Positions 39,855 through 48,287 of a DNA stretch of 64,000 bases are shown one piece after another. The DNA is from Amycolatopsis pretoriensis (GTDB lineage Bacteria; Actinomycetota; Actinomycetes; Mycobacteriales; Pseudonocardiaceae), in assembly GCF_900107925.1 (NCBI RefSeq), contig NZ_FNUJ01000004.1, positions 310,001-374,000 on the forward strand, written 5' to 3'. Every line of letters begins with the position of its first letter. The first letter of the stretch is position 1. The position numbers and the translations under genes were made by a program. The notes beneath the pieces are model-generated. The model was not told where the DNA came from. It saw nothing but the letters and a program-made list of their open reading frames with translations, and did no database searches.

Positions 39855-41485
39855 ACCGTCACCCCCTTCGCGGTGAAGACCTCGTCGGCCACATGTGTCC
39901 ACAGTGGACTCTGGCTGAACACCACCGTCGTCTTGCCGCGGCGCAGGGCCGCGACGCGCTCGGTGATGCGTGCCTCCGTGTGCGCGTCGACCGCCGACGT
40001 CGGCTCGTCGAGCACCAGCACGTCGGCGTCGACCGCCAGCGCGCGGGCCAGGTTCAGCCGCTGCCGCTGGCCGCCGGACACCTCTCGCCCGCGCTCGCCG
40101 ATCACCTCGTCGACGCCGTCGGGCAGGGCGTCGACGATGTCGTCGGCGTCGGCCGCGTACAGCGCTTCGGTGATCCCGACGCCGCTCGGCCGCGCCGGCG
40201 CCAGCTGCTCGCGCAGCACGCCCGAGAACCAGATGTCCTGGTTGTGCGCGTAGACGATCCGGCGCCGCAGCTCCGTGAGCGCGACCTGGTCCGCTCGGAC
40301 GCCCCCGACCAGCACCTCTTCGCCCTCGGCCGGGTCGGCGAAGCGCGCCAGCCGGTCGGCCACCGCCTCGCCGTCGGCGCCGAAGTCGACGACCGTCAGC
40401 CGCCCGGCCGCGACCCGGACGCCGGACTCGGAGTCGAGCAGTTCCAGCGGCCCGTCGGGCAGCCGGACCGGCGTCTCCGGGTCCGCCAGCTTCGGGTGGA
40501 TCGCCAGCAGCGCGACGACCTTCCGCGCCGCGACCAGGCCGGACGTGATCGCCCCGACCGCCTCGGTCGCGGCGGTGACCGGCCAGATCAGGAACGCCGA
40601 AACGCCGTAGAACGCCACGAGCTGCCCGACGCCGATCTCCCCGGCCACGGCCAGCCGCGCGCCCAGCCAGGTGATCACCACGGTGACCAGGCCGGGCATC
40701 GCGATCTCCGCCGCGGCCAGCCACGCTTCGGCCTGGCCGACCTCGATGCCGGCCCGCCGGACCCGCTGGCTCGTCTCGCGGAAGCGGCTGAAGAACCGCC
40801 GCTCGCCGCCGATGCCACGCAGGATCCGCAGGCCGGACACGATGTCCGCGCCGAGCGCGTTGACGTCGCCGCGCTTCTCGCGCTGCTTTGCCTTGCGCTT
40901 CTGCAGCGGGGCCAGGAGCGGCCCGATGCCCAGCACCGCGACCGGCACGCCGACCAGCGCGACCACGCCGAGCAGCGGCGACGTCGAGAGCAGCCACACG
41001 GCGACCACGACGAACGCCAGCAGCGAGCCGAACGCCCGGCCGGTCATCTCGACGGTGTTGCCGATGTGGTTGACGTCGGTCGTGGAGATCGCGACGAGGT
41101 TGCCGGTGGTCGTCTTCTCGCGCAGGCCGGCGCCGACGCGCGTGGTGTGCGCCGACACCGCGCGCTGGGTCGAGCCGGCGCCGTGCAGCCACAGGCCGTA
41201 GTTGAGGAAGTGCAACCAGGTCCCGGTCAGCGTCTGCACCACCCCGAGCAGGGCGGCGGCCAGCGCCCAGCGCCAGACGCCGGGGCCGTCGTGCGCGCTG
41301 ACGGCGCCGATGCCCTGGCCGATCACCAGTGGCACCAGCGCACCGGGCAACGCCCACACGACACCGAGCGCGGCGGCGCCCAGCACCGTGCCGAGCCGGG
41401 CCCGGAACACGGCGAGCAGGAAGCGGCTCGCGCTCGGCCGCGCGGGCAGCCGCAGCGGCGGAAAGGGATACGTGGCGGAAAGCAC
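39851..41485 (-). CDS. ABC exporter half-transporter, subunit 1 (no Walker A lysine, intact signature)
   Basis: A 544-residue half-exporter. After six helices (about 15-300), the nucleotide-binding domain lacks a P-loop: the equivalent segment is VVDFGADGEAVADRLARF, without the GK[ST] triplet (about residues 363-378). Signature VSGGQRQRLNLARAL and Walker B VLVLDEPTSAVD are intact, while the H-loop position reads FSQSPLWTH, with no histidine in place. The GTG at 41485 precedes the first helix; the longer open frame upstream runs through the repeat tract and is not plausible protein. Divergent from purL. Confidence 0.88.
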   Translation of the reverse strand: MLSATYPFPPLRLPARPSASRFLLAVFRARLGTVLGAAALGVVWALPGALVPLVIGQGIGAVSAHDGPGVWRWALAAALLGVVQTLTGTWLHFLNYGLWLHGAGSTQRAVSAHTTRVGAGLREKTTTGNLVAISTTDVNHIGNTVEMTGRAFGSLLAFVVVAVWLLSTSPLLGVVALVGVPVAVLGIGPLLAPLQKRKAKQREKRGDVNALGADIVSGLRILRGIGGERRFFSRFRETSQRVRRAGIEVGQAEAWLAAAEIAMPGLVTVVITWLGARLAVAGEIGVGQLVAFYGVSAFLIWPVTAATEAVGAITSGLVAARKVVALLAIHPKLADPETPVRLPDGPLELLDSESGVRVAAGRLTVVDFGADGEAVADRLARFADPAEGEEVLVGGVRADQVALTELRRRIVYAHNQDIWFSGVLREQLAPARPSGVGITEALYAADADDIVDALPDGVDEVIGERGREVSGGQRQRLNLARALAVDADVLVLDEPTSAVDAHTEARITERVAALRRGKTTVVFSQSPLWTHVADEVFTAKGVTV

Positions 41486-41562
41486 GATTCCCGACGGTAA
41501 GCCGCCGACCAGCGGAAGGCGACCGATTTTCCGGCGCGCGCACCCCGGCTGCCGCACCCGGG

Positions 41563-41730
41563 CCCTCGGGGGACCCCCGGTTTCAACGCTACTCGCGGGG
41601 TCCGACAGTTTCGGGTTCGCGAACCCGGCTTGTCCACAGGCTCGCGCCCGAACCCGCGGGGGGACCCCCGGTTTCAACGTTACTCGCGGGGTCCGACAAT
41701 TCCCGGCCCGCGGACCCGGGTTGTCCACAG
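41563..41730 (-). repeat. Pur-region repeat, copies 3 and 4 in tandem
   Basis: Two direct copies with a period of 91 nt. Each, on the minus strand, starts CTGTGGACAA, continues CTGTCGG or TTGTCGG, then ACCCCGCGAGTA[AG]CGTTGAAA and CCGGGGGTCCCCC, where GGGGG-TCCCCC is a self-complementary end. They occupy the 347-nt divergent gap between the ABC exporter and purL, which otherwise holds only the purL -10 box near its right end. The two copies are nearly identical over their central 40 nt and diverge in the stretch after CTGTGGACAA. Confidence 0.75.
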
Positions 41731-41819
41731 GGCGCGCGCCCGGTGTCGTCTCGCTCACACCCGCCGGCGGCCGCTCGATCCCCGCGGGCCCACCGTCCGG
41801 AGGGCCCGGGAGCGCCCCG

Positions 41820-41825
41820 TATCCT
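41820..41825 (+). promoter_or_regulatory. TATCCT -10 box of leaderless purL
   Basis: TATCCT, 7 nt, then the purL GTG. There is no Shine-Dalgarno sequence in between. It lies about 90 nt from the tandem repeat copies. Confidence 0.55.
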
Positions 41826-41832
41826 GGCGGCC

Positions 41833-44139
41833 GTGGCGAACCCTGACACGGACACCGTGACCAGCACCGTTGACACCACCGAGCGCGCCGGGGCGACCCC
41901 GGACCACAGCCAGCCCTACCGCGAACTGGGCCTCGCCGACGACGAGTACGCCCGCATCCGGGAGATCCTCGGCCGCCGGCCCACCGACGCCGAGCTGGCC
42001 ATGTACTCGGTGATGTGGAGCGAGCACTGCTCCTACAAGTCCTCCAAGAAGCACCTGCGGTACTTCGGGGAGACCGCCACCGACGAGATGAAGGCCAAGA
42101 TGCTGGCCGGCATCGGCGAGAACGCCGGCGTCGTCGACATCGGCGAGGGCTGGGCGGTCACCTTCAAGGTGGAGAGCCACAACCACCCGTCCTATGTGGA
42201 GCCCTACCAGGGCGCCGCGACCGGCGTCGGCGGCATCGTCCGCGACATCATGGCCATGGGCGCGCGGCCCCTCGCGGTCTCCGACGCGCTGCGCTTCGGC
42301 CCGGCCGACGCCCCCGACACCAAGCGCGTGCTGCCCGGCGTCGTCGCGGGTGTCGGCGGCTACGGCAACTGCCTCGGCCTGCCGAACATCGGCGGCGAGC
42401 TCGTCTTCGACCCGTCCTACTCGGGCAACCCGCTGGTGAACGCGCTGTGCGTCGGCGCGATGCGCGTCGAGGACCTGCACTTGGCGTTCGCGTCCGGCAC
42501 CGGCAACAAGATCATCCTGTTCGGCGCCCGCACCGGCCTCGACGGCATCGGCGGCGTTTCCGTCCTCGCGAGTGACACCTTTTCGGGTGACGAGTCCTCG
42601 GGTGGCCGCAAGAAGCTGCCGAGCGTCCAGGTCGGCGACCCGTTCACCGAGAAGGTGCTCATCGAGTGCTGCCTCGAGCTGTTCGCGCAGAAGCTCGTCG
42701 TCGGCATCCAGGACCTCGGCGGCGCCGGGCTGTCCTGCGCGACGTCCGAGCTGGCCGCGGCCGGCGACGGCGGCATGCACATCTACCTCGACCGCGTTCC
42801 GTTGCGCGCCACGGGAATGACGCCCGCGGAGGTGCTGTCCAGCGAGTCACAGGAGCGCATGTGCGCGGTCGTCTCGCCGGAGAACGTCGAGGCGTTCATG
42901 GCGGTCTGCCGCAAGTGGGACGTCATCGCGACCGACATCGGCGAGGTCACCGACGGCGAGCACCTGGTCATCACGTGGAACGACGAGGTCGTCGTCGACG
43001 TCCCGGCGCACACGGTCGCTCACCAGGGCCCGGTGTACGACCGGCCGATCGAGCGTCCGTCCACTCAGGACGCGTTGATCGCGGACACCTCCGCGAAGCT
43101 GCCGCGTCCGTCCACTCCGGACGAACTGCGCGCGGACGTGCTTCGCCTGATTTCTTCACCCAACCAGGCGTCCAAAGAATGGGTGACGTCGCAGTACGAC
43201 CGTTACGTGCGCGGCAACTCCGTGCTCTCGCAGCCGTCCGACTCGGGGATGATCCGGATCGACGAGTCGAGTGGCCGCGGTGTCTCGGTCGCGACGGACT
43301 GCAACAGCAAGTTCGTCTACCTCGACCCGTACCGCGGCGCGCAGCTGGCGCTGGCGGAGGCGTACCGCAACGTGGCGACGGGCGGCGCGACGCCGGTGGC
43401 GGTGTCGGACTGCCTGAACTTCGGCGCGCCGACGGACCCGGGCGTGATGTGGCAGTTCGAGCAGGCCGTGCACGGCCTCGCGGACGGCTGCGTCGAGCTG
43501 GGCATCCCGGTGACGGGCGGCAACGTGAGCTTCTTCAACCAGACGGGCTCGACGGCGATCTTGCCGACACCGGTGATCGGCGTCCTCGGCGTGATCGACG
43601 ACGTGACCCGCCGCATCCCGACGGGCATCGGCGCGGAGGCGGGTGAAACCCTGCTGCTGCTGGGCGAAACGCACGACGAGCTGGACGGTTCGGCGTGGGC
43701 TCGCGAGCTCCACGGCCACCTCGGCGGCGTCCCCCCGCGCGTGGACCTCGCGCGCGAGAAGCTGCTGGGCGAGATCCTGGTGGCGGGTTCCCGCGACGGC
43801 ATGATCTCGGCGGCCCACGACCTGTCCGACGGCGGCCTGATCCAGACCCTGGTCGAGACCGTCCTCATCGGACAGTGCGGCGCGCGCGTCTTCCTCGACG
43901 ACACCCAGGACCCGTTCGTCCAGCTGTTCTCCGAGTCGGCGGGCCGCGTGCTGGTGGCGGTCCCGCGCACGGAGGAGCTGCGCTTCACGGAGATGTGCAC
44001 GGCGCGGGGCTTGCCGTGGCGCAAGACGGGCGTGGTGGACCCGGATTCGGGAACGCTGGAACTGCAGGGCATCACGGAGTTCCCGCTGGACGAGCTGCGC
44101 ACGGCGTGGGAGAGCACGCTCCCGGCCCTGTTCGACTGA
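41833..44139 (+). CDS. purL: FGAM synthase, PurL synthetase subunit (small type)
   Basis: A 768-residue PurL of the small kind that needs PurS and PurQ. MYSVMWSEHCSYKSSKKHLR carries the catalytic histidine, VESHNHPSYVEPYQGAATGV the ATP/FGAR site, and the second half repeats the PurM-like fold (SVATDCNSKFVYLDPYRGAQ, then TGGNVSFFNQTG). It converts FGAR to FGAM with ATP and ammonia. The start is GTG, apparently leaderless. Two iterated palindromes at 43059 and 43110 encode a duplicated RPST[QP]D motif in the linker between the halves. A strong terminator follows. Confidence 0.95.
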   Translation: MANPDTDTVTSTVDTTERAGATPDHSQPYRELGLADDEYARIREILGRRPTDAELAMYSVMWSEHCSYKSSKKHLRYFGETATDEMKAKMLAGIGENAGVVDIGEGWAVTFKVESHNHPSYVEPYQGAATGVGGIVRDIMAMGARPLAVSDALRFGPADAPDTKRVLPGVVAGVGGYGNCLGLPNIGGELVFDPSYSGNPLVNALCVGAMRVEDLHLAFASGTGNKIILFGARTGLDGIGGVSVLASDTFSGDESSGGRKKLPSVQVGDPFTEKVLIECCLELFAQKLVVGIQDLGGAGLSCATSELAAAGDGGMHIYLDRVPLRATGMTPAEVLSSESQERMCAVVSPENVEAFMAVCRKWDVIATDIGEVTDGEHLVITWNDEVVVDVPAHTVAHQGPVYDRPIERPSTQDALIADTSAKLPRPSTPDELRADVLRLISSPNQASKEWVTSQYDRYVRGNSVLSQPSDSGMIRIDESSGRGVSVATDCNSKFVYLDPYRGAQLALAEAYRNVATGGATPVAVSDCLNFGAPTDPGVMWQFEQAVHGLADGCVELGIPVTGGNVSFFNQTGSTAILPTPVIGVLGVIDDVTRRIPTGIGAEAGETLLLLGETHDELDGSAWARELHGHLGGVPPRVDLAREKLLGEILVAGSRDGMISAAHDLSDGGLIQTLVETVLIGQCGARVFLDDTQDPFVQLFSESAGRVLVAVPRTEELRFTEMCTARGLPWRKTGVVDPDSGTLELQGITEFPLDELRTAWESTLPALFD

Positions 44140-44142
44140 GTC

Positions 44143-44210
44143 CTGTGGACAGCTGACCGGAGGGCACCGGCTTTTGTCGGTGCCCTCCGCTAGCGTGGAA
44201 AACGGGGGCT
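44143..44210 (+). repeat. Pur-region repeat, copy 5
   Basis: CTGTGGACAGCTGACC, then CTTTTGTCGGTG and GCTAGCGTGGAAAACGGGGG, recognisably the same order of blocks as the other copies but more diverged. In this copy the TTGTCGGTG block is part of a terminator hairpin. Confidence 0.62.
44158..44189 (+). terminator. Terminator hairpin after purL
   Basis: CGGAGGGCACCG and CGGTGCCCTCCG form a perfect 12-bp stem around GCTTTTGT. No U-tract follows, as is common in high-GC bacteria. It lies between the convergent purL and pentapeptide-repeat genes and could serve both. Confidence 0.75.
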
Positions 44211-44212
44211 GC

Positions 44213-45274
44213 TCAGCCGGCCTTGGCGACAATCCGGGAGTCCCCGTCCCGGAGTTCTTCCAGCCGCCAGCCGCCGGGCAGCTCAACTTCCTTCTCCGCC
44301 CGAACCCGCGTGTTGTACAGCGAAACCGCCGAAGGCAGCGAAGCGAACCGCAGATCCGTCTGCCCGCCGAACGACGTCCGCCGCAAGTCGAGCTCGCAGG
44401 AAGCGACAACCGCCGAGAACACCGCGTCCTTCGCGAACTTCGCGTCTTTGAAGGTCGTCTTCCCGGCGAACGTCGTCTCGGTGAAGTCGGCGTCCTCGCC
44501 GAAAGCCGTCCCGCTGAACCAAGCGTGGCTCTCGAACACCGCGCCGCGGCAACGGAAGTAGCCGACCAGCCGCCCCTTCGCCGTGCCCGCGGCGGTGAGG
44601 TACACCCGGCCCGTGAACCGGCAGCCGCTGAAGTTGGTGCTGCTGTGCAGCGTCGCGTGCCGCAGCAGCAGGCCGCCGACCAGCTTGCCCGAGAGGTCGA
44701 AGTACTCGAGCGTCGCGCCGGTCAGGTCCAGGTCGTACGTCGGGCCTTCGGCGTCACGCGCGGGCAGCAAGTCCGTGACCAGGCGCTGCGCCGTGAGCCG
44801 GACCGTCAGTTCGCGTTCCGCTTCCGGATTCGAGTCCTCGGCGCGCGAAAACGGCCGCCGCAAGTACGAACACAGGACGTCCAGCACCGTCTGCGTGTAC
44901 GCCGGCCGGCTCCGCGCCAGCCCCGCCAACGCGTGCAGCGCCCCGACGCGCACCTGGTCGGCGGTGTGGCCCAGCAGCTCCACGGCCTTCGCGAACCGTT
45001 CGTCGGCCACCCGCTCGCGGTCCTGCTCGGCGCGTTGCGCCTCCAGCTCGTGGCGGCGCTGCTCGATCTCCTGGCGCCCTTCTTCGACGCGGCGGCGCCG
45101 GTCGTTCAGCCACAGCGCGTACAACGCGACGACCGCGCCACCGGCGAGGCCACCCGTCTTCAGCGCGTCACTGCGGCTGGTGGCGGGGTCGGTCAGCAAC
45201 CAGCCGCCGACGCCCGCCAGCAGGACCACCGACGCGAGGAACGTCCACGCCAGCGGTGATCGCCACAGCTTCAC
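44213..45274 (-). CDS. Pentapeptide-repeat membrane protein
   Basis: A 353-residue protein. Two N-terminal transmembrane helices (about 8-27 and 38-56) are followed by a charged coiled coil (DRRRRVEEGRQEIEQRRHEL onward, about 57-95), a helical middle and a C-terminal run of pentapeptide-type repeats (for example DLTGATLEYF, FSGTAFGEDADFTETTFAGK). These form a right-handed quadrilateral beta-helix. Such architecture is common in actinobacteria; function is not established, possibly scaffolding at the membrane. GTG start. Three nucleotides after the upstream gene's stop, so co-transcribed with it. Confidence 0.8.
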   Translation of the reverse strand: MKLWRSPLAWTFLASVVLLAGVGGWLLTDPATSRSDALKTGGLAGGAVVALYALWLNDRRRRVEEGRQEIEQRRHELEAQRAEQDRERVADERFAKAVELLGHTADQVRVGALHALAGLARSRPAYTQTVLDVLCSYLRRPFSRAEDSNPEAERELTVRLTAQRLVTDLLPARDAEGPTYDLDLTGATLEYFDLSGKLVGGLLLRHATLHSSTNFSGCRFTGRVYLTAAGTAKGRLVGYFRCRGAVFESHAWFSGTAFGEDADFTETTFAGKTTFKDAKFAKDAVFSAVVASCELDLRRTSFGGQTDLRFASLPSAVSLYNTRVRAEKEVELPGGWRLEELRDGDSRIVAKAG

Positions 45275-45277
45275 CGG

Positions 45278-46207
45278 TCAGGAAACCAGCATCGTGCTGA
45301 CGCAGAAACCCTTGTCGTCGAAGTTCGTCGCGCTCAGCGTGCCCTTGACGTTCTTGCCCGCGGACGTCCCGGTGACCTGGCCCTCGACGAGGAACTCGTC
45401 GTCCGGCACCTCGCCGAGCGTCAGCTGCAGCGGCGGCTTGAGGAACGTCTTGAGCCACGAGTCGAGCAGGTCCTTCGAGTCCGAGCAGCCCAGCGCCAGC
45501 GCGCCGGGGGTGTCGCCCGCGTTCAGCTTGTCGATGAAGCCCTGCAGCACGACCTTGGCGTCCGCGCCGCCGCCCGACGACGGCGCCTTGCTGGTCGTCG
45601 TCGGGGTCTTCTTCGTGGTGGACTTCGGCGCCGTCGGCTTGGCCGAAGTGCTCGACGCCGGCGGGGCCGCGACGTTGTTGTCGTCCTTCGACAGGAAGAA
45701 GCCCGGCGCGACGAAGCCGGTCACGCCCAGGACGGCCAGCACCAGCACCACGACGGCGCCGATGGCGATCCACATCCCGGTCTTGCCCTGCTTCGGCGGC
45801 GCCGGCGGCCCGCCGAAGCCCTGGCCGTAGCCGCCGGACTGGTCCCAGCCCGACATCTGGCCACCCTGGTTCGGGTCCCAGGCCTGCTGGCCGTACTGCT
45901 GCGCGTTCGGGTCCGCCCACGCCGACTGCTGCTGCGCGTTGGGGTCGGCCCACCCTTGCTGCTGCTGGGCGTTCGGGTCACCCCACTGCGGCTGCGGGCT
46001 CTGCGGAAATCCGCCCGACGGGTAGCCCTGCTGCTGCTGGCTCGGGTCCCAGCCCTGCGGGTACTGCTGCGTCGGGTACGGCTGTTGCTGCTGGTTGGGG
46101 TCCCACCCACCCTGCTGCGGGTACGGCTGCTGGAAGCCACCGGACTGCGGCTGCTGGCCGTACGGGTCGGGCTGGCCGGGCTGGCCCGGCTGAGGCGGGT
46201 ACGTCAT
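45278..46207 (-). CDS. Q/P-rich single-pass membrane protein
   Basis: A 309-residue hypothetical. The first 140 residues are low-complexity Gln/Pro/Gly/Tyr with tandem motifs GGWDPNQQQQ, GWDPSQQQQ and WADPNAQQQ (cytoplasmic). One helix spans about 146-170 (GMWIAIGAVVVLVLAVLGVT), then a Thr/Ser/Lys-rich linker and a folded extracytoplasmic domain of about 95 residues resembling DUF4878-type or lumazine-like anchored domains. Similar architectures are frequent in actinobacteria and unassigned. It starts the two-gene unit with the pentapeptide-repeat protein. Confidence 0.75.
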   Translation of the reverse strand: MTYPPQPGQPGQPDPYGQQPQSGGFQQPYPQQGGWDPNQQQQPYPTQQYPQGWDPSQQQQGYPSGGFPQSPQPQWGDPNAQQQQGWADPNAQQQSAWADPNAQQYGQQAWDPNQGGQMSGWDQSGGYGQGFGGPPAPPKQGKTGMWIAIGAVVVLVLAVLGVTGFVAPGFFLSKDDNNVAAPPASSTSAKPTAPKSTTKKTPTTTSKAPSSGGGADAKVVLQGFIDKLNAGDTPGALALGCSDSKDLLDSWLKTFLKPPLQLTLGEVPDDEFLVEGQVTGTSAGKNVKGTLSATNFDDKGFCVSTMLVS

Positions 46208-46323
46208 CTTTCATGCCTTCCGGGCGCTGGGTGTTCGTGCGCTTCCGACGTCCGCAAGGCCTCTGCGGTTCCCCCAGGACGTGGTGAGCAGCATTCTGCA
46301 AGCTCGGACGGTACGGCATGAAA

Positions 46324-46372
46324 CCGGCTCCCGGGCTCAGCCGACGCAAAGTCGTCATGATCCGGGAGCCGG
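46324..46372 (-). terminator. Terminator hairpin after the first GH25 lysozyme
   Basis: CCGGCTCCCGG and CCGGGAGCCGG are perfect 11-bp arms around a 27-nt loop that has its own GAC/GTC pairing. It begins 10 nt after the lysozyme stop. Confidence 0.7.
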
Positions 46373-46381
46373 CGAAGTGGA

Positions 46382-47251
46382 TCAGCCGTTGGCGAGGGCC
46401 TGGAGCCGGTCGTAGGCACCGTTGAAGGTGTCCTGGTCGAGCGGGCTCGAGGTGTACTGCCAGACGGTGTAGAAGCCCCAGTTGTACGGCAGTGTCCCGA
46501 CCGACGACGCGTACCGCGCGACCCACAGCGGGGCCGTGCTGGAGAAGTCGCCGCTCACGCAGCTGCTCCACCAGCTCGTCGACGTGTAGATCACCGGGTA
46601 GCGGCCGGTCAGGGAGTGGTAGGTGTCGTGGAAGTCGAGGATCCACGACGTCATCCCCGCCTTGCTCAGCCCGTAGCAGGTCGCGCCGTACGGGTTGTAC
46701 TCCATGTCGAGCGCGCCGGGCAGCGTCCGGCCGTCCTTCGACCAGCCGCCGCCGTGGGCGACGAAGTACCGGGCCTGCGCCGCGCCGCTCGCGGTGTTCG
46801 GGGTGGCGAAGTGGTAGGCGCCGCGGATGAAGCCCTGGTTGTAGGAGCCGTTGTACTGCTGCGCGAAGTACGGGTTGGTGTAGCTGGTGCTCTCCGTGGC
46901 CTTGGTCCAGACGAACCGCTTGCCCTGGTTCCACCAGCTCGCCCAGTCGACGTTGCCCTGGTAACTGGCGACGTCCATGCCGGCGACCGTGGCCAGCACC
47001 TGGCCGGGGATCGCCTGACCGGGTTGCGGCTGCTGCGCCGCCTTCTGCGTGTCCGGCGTCGACTTGTCGCCTTCGACGCGCCGGATCTGCGACCCCAGTT
47101 CGTGGTCGTGCTGGGCGATGTCCGCGTTGATCGCGGACACGGGGTCGGCCTCGGGGGAGAAGGTCGCCGCCTGGGCCGTGCTGCCGAGCAGGAGCAGCGT
47201 GGCCGGGACGACCAGGGCGGCGAACAGCCGTCCTCTTCGGGAAGTGGACAT
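46382..47251 (-). CDS. Secreted GH25 lysozyme (first copy)
   Basis: A 289-residue exported muramidase that cuts N-acetylmuramic-N-acetylglucosamine bonds. Signal peptide to about residue 28 (TAQA-A). A 60-residue pre-domain contains LGSQIRRVEGD. The GH25 barrel begins GMDVASYQGNVDW (first active-site Asp) and has the DxE pair in ALDMEYNP, RGAYHFATP, YPVIYTSTSWW and PLWVARYA. It resembles the Streptomyces Acm-type enzymes. A paralogue lies upstream on the same strand. A perfect stem (47283-47308) sits in its 5' leader. Confidence 0.9.
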   Translation of the reverse strand: MSTSRRGRLFAALVVPATLLLLGSTAQAATFSPEADPVSAINADIAQHDHELGSQIRRVEGDKSTPDTQKAAQQPQPGQAIPGQVLATVAGMDVASYQGNVDWASWWNQGKRFVWTKATESTSYTNPYFAQQYNGSYNQGFIRGAYHFATPNTASGAAQARYFVAHGGGWSKDGRTLPGALDMEYNPYGATCYGLSKAGMTSWILDFHDTYHSLTGRYPVIYTSTSWWSSCVSGDFSSTAPLWVARYASSVGTLPYNWGFYTVWQYTSSPLDQDTFNGAYDRLQALANG

Positions 47252-47282
47252 CGTTGAATCCCTTCACAGATACCCTCGCTGA

Positions 47283-47308
47283 GGGCGGCTTACTGCAGGT
47301 AGCCGCCC
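47283..47308 (-). promoter_or_regulatory. Hairpin in the 5' leader of the first GH25 gene
   Basis: GGGCGGCT and AGCCGCCC form a perfect 8-bp stem around a 10-nt loop, about 30 nt before the ATG and upstream of a GAAGGGA ribosome site. It may be the terminator of the preceding lysozyme gene or a leader control element. The rest of the 191-nt gap has TTGACG and several AT-rich stretches but no promoter I can fix. Confidence 0.4.
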
Positions 47309-47442
47309 GTGCACGATTGTTGGGGACGAAGTGGCGTTTGTCACTCAGTTCCGTGAAATTGGGTATACGTGTGGGTGATTTTCCCGGGAAGATGGTCGTC
47401 AATCGGTGACCAGTTAACACCTATAATTCGTGACCTGGACGT

Positions 47443-48237
47443 TCAGCCGAGCGCGAGGGCCCGCAACCGCTCCGTCGAGCCGTTGAACCAGTTCTGGTCG
47501 CCGGGCAGGCTCCCGCTGTCCGCGAACTGCCAGATCGTGTGGATGCTCCAGCTCGCCGGCAGCTCGCCGATGAAGGTGTTGTAGCGCGCGATCCACAGCG
47601 GGTTGCCGCCGAAGCCGGCGTTGTTCGCGGTGCAGCGCTTCCACCAGCTCGTCGACGTGTAGATCGTCGGGTAGCGCCCGGTGACCGCGCGGTAGGTCTC
47701 GGAGAAGTCGCTGATCCACCGGACCATGCCGGCCGCGTCCTTGCCGTAGCAGGTTTCGCCGTACGGGTTGTACTCCGCGTCGAGCGCGCCGGGCAGCGTT
47801 TTCCCGTCGGCCGACCAGCCGCCGCCGTGGGCGAGGAAGTAGCGAGCCTGCGACGCGCCGTCGGAGATGTCCGGCCGGGCGAAGTGGTAGGCGCCGCGGA
47901 TCAGGCCGGCGGTGTAGGAACCGTTGTACTGCTGGGCGAACTGCGGGTTGGTGAACCCGGTGCCCTCGGTCGCCTTGACGTAGACGAACTTCGCGCCCGT
48001 CCGCGCCGCGCCGGGCCAGTCGACCGGGCCCTGGTGCCCGCTGACGTCGTGGCCGAGCTGCTGGTCGTCGCCGGCGTACAGCACGTCCGGGACCGGGCCG
48101 AGGCCCTCGACCTTGGCTATCTGCGAACCCGCGAAGTGGTCTTCGGCGCCGGCGTAGACGTCCTGGGCCGTCGCCGGCGACTGACCGGCGAGGAGCAGGA
48201 CGGCGGCGGCGAAGGGAAGCAATGCACGACGTTTCAC
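47443..48237 (-). CDS. Secreted GH25 lysozyme (second copy)
   Basis: About 264 residues. The signal peptide VKRRALLPFAAAVLLLAG ends near ATA-Q. A short pre-domain has the AGSQIAKVEGLG segment, echoing GSQIRRVEGD of the neighbouring copy. The GH25 domain has GHDVSGHQGPVDW, ALDAEYNPYG, RGAYHFARP and YPTIYTSTSWWK. The GTG at 48237 lies 7 nt after GGGGAG; a GTG 15 nt earlier is also open. Clear tandem paralogue of the next gene, sharing the FAQQYNGSY and FLAHGGGWS/FVAHGGGWS stretches. Confidence 0.9.
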   Translation of the reverse strand: MKRRALLPFAAAVLLLAGQSPATAQDVYAGAEDHFAGSQIAKVEGLGPVPDVLYAGDDQQLGHDVSGHQGPVDWPGAARTGAKFVYVKATEGTGFTNPQFAQQYNGSYTAGLIRGAYHFARPDISDGASQARYFLAHGGGWSADGKTLPGALDAEYNPYGETCYGKDAAGMVRWISDFSETYRAVTGRYPTIYTSTSWWKRCTANNAGFGGNPLWIARYNTFIGELPASWSIHTIWQFADSGSLPGDQNWFNGSTERLRALALG

Positions 48238-48257
48238 CCTCTTGCTCCCCACCGTTC

Positions 48258-48282
48258 TCGTGAGACTTCTCCAGTCTCACGA
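48258..48282. promoter_or_regulatory. Perfect inverted repeat upstream of the second GH25 gene
   Basis: TCGTGAGACT and AGTCTCACGA are 10-bp arms with a 5-nt centre, about 20 nt upstream of the start. It could be an operator or a leader hairpin. Confidence 0.45.
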
Positions 48283-48287
48283 TGCAC

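Noticed and set aside
36927..40253. Very long open frame on the + strand across purQ and the ABC exporter region
   Set aside because: It is a GC-driven shadow frame: Arg/Pro/Gln-rich, no domain, and overlaps purQ and the well-supported exporter genes on the other strand.
45800..46200. CRISPR-like or minisatellite repeats in the Q/P-rich gene
   Set aside because: The repetition is coding (WDPNQQQQ-type peptide repeats in frame), irregular in length and without spacers.
47252..47442. Possible c-di-AMP (ydaO-type) riboswitch in the leader of the first GH25 gene
   Set aside because: Lysozyme and resuscitation genes often carry one, but I could not find the conserved ydaO core; only a simple 8-bp hairpin is visible.
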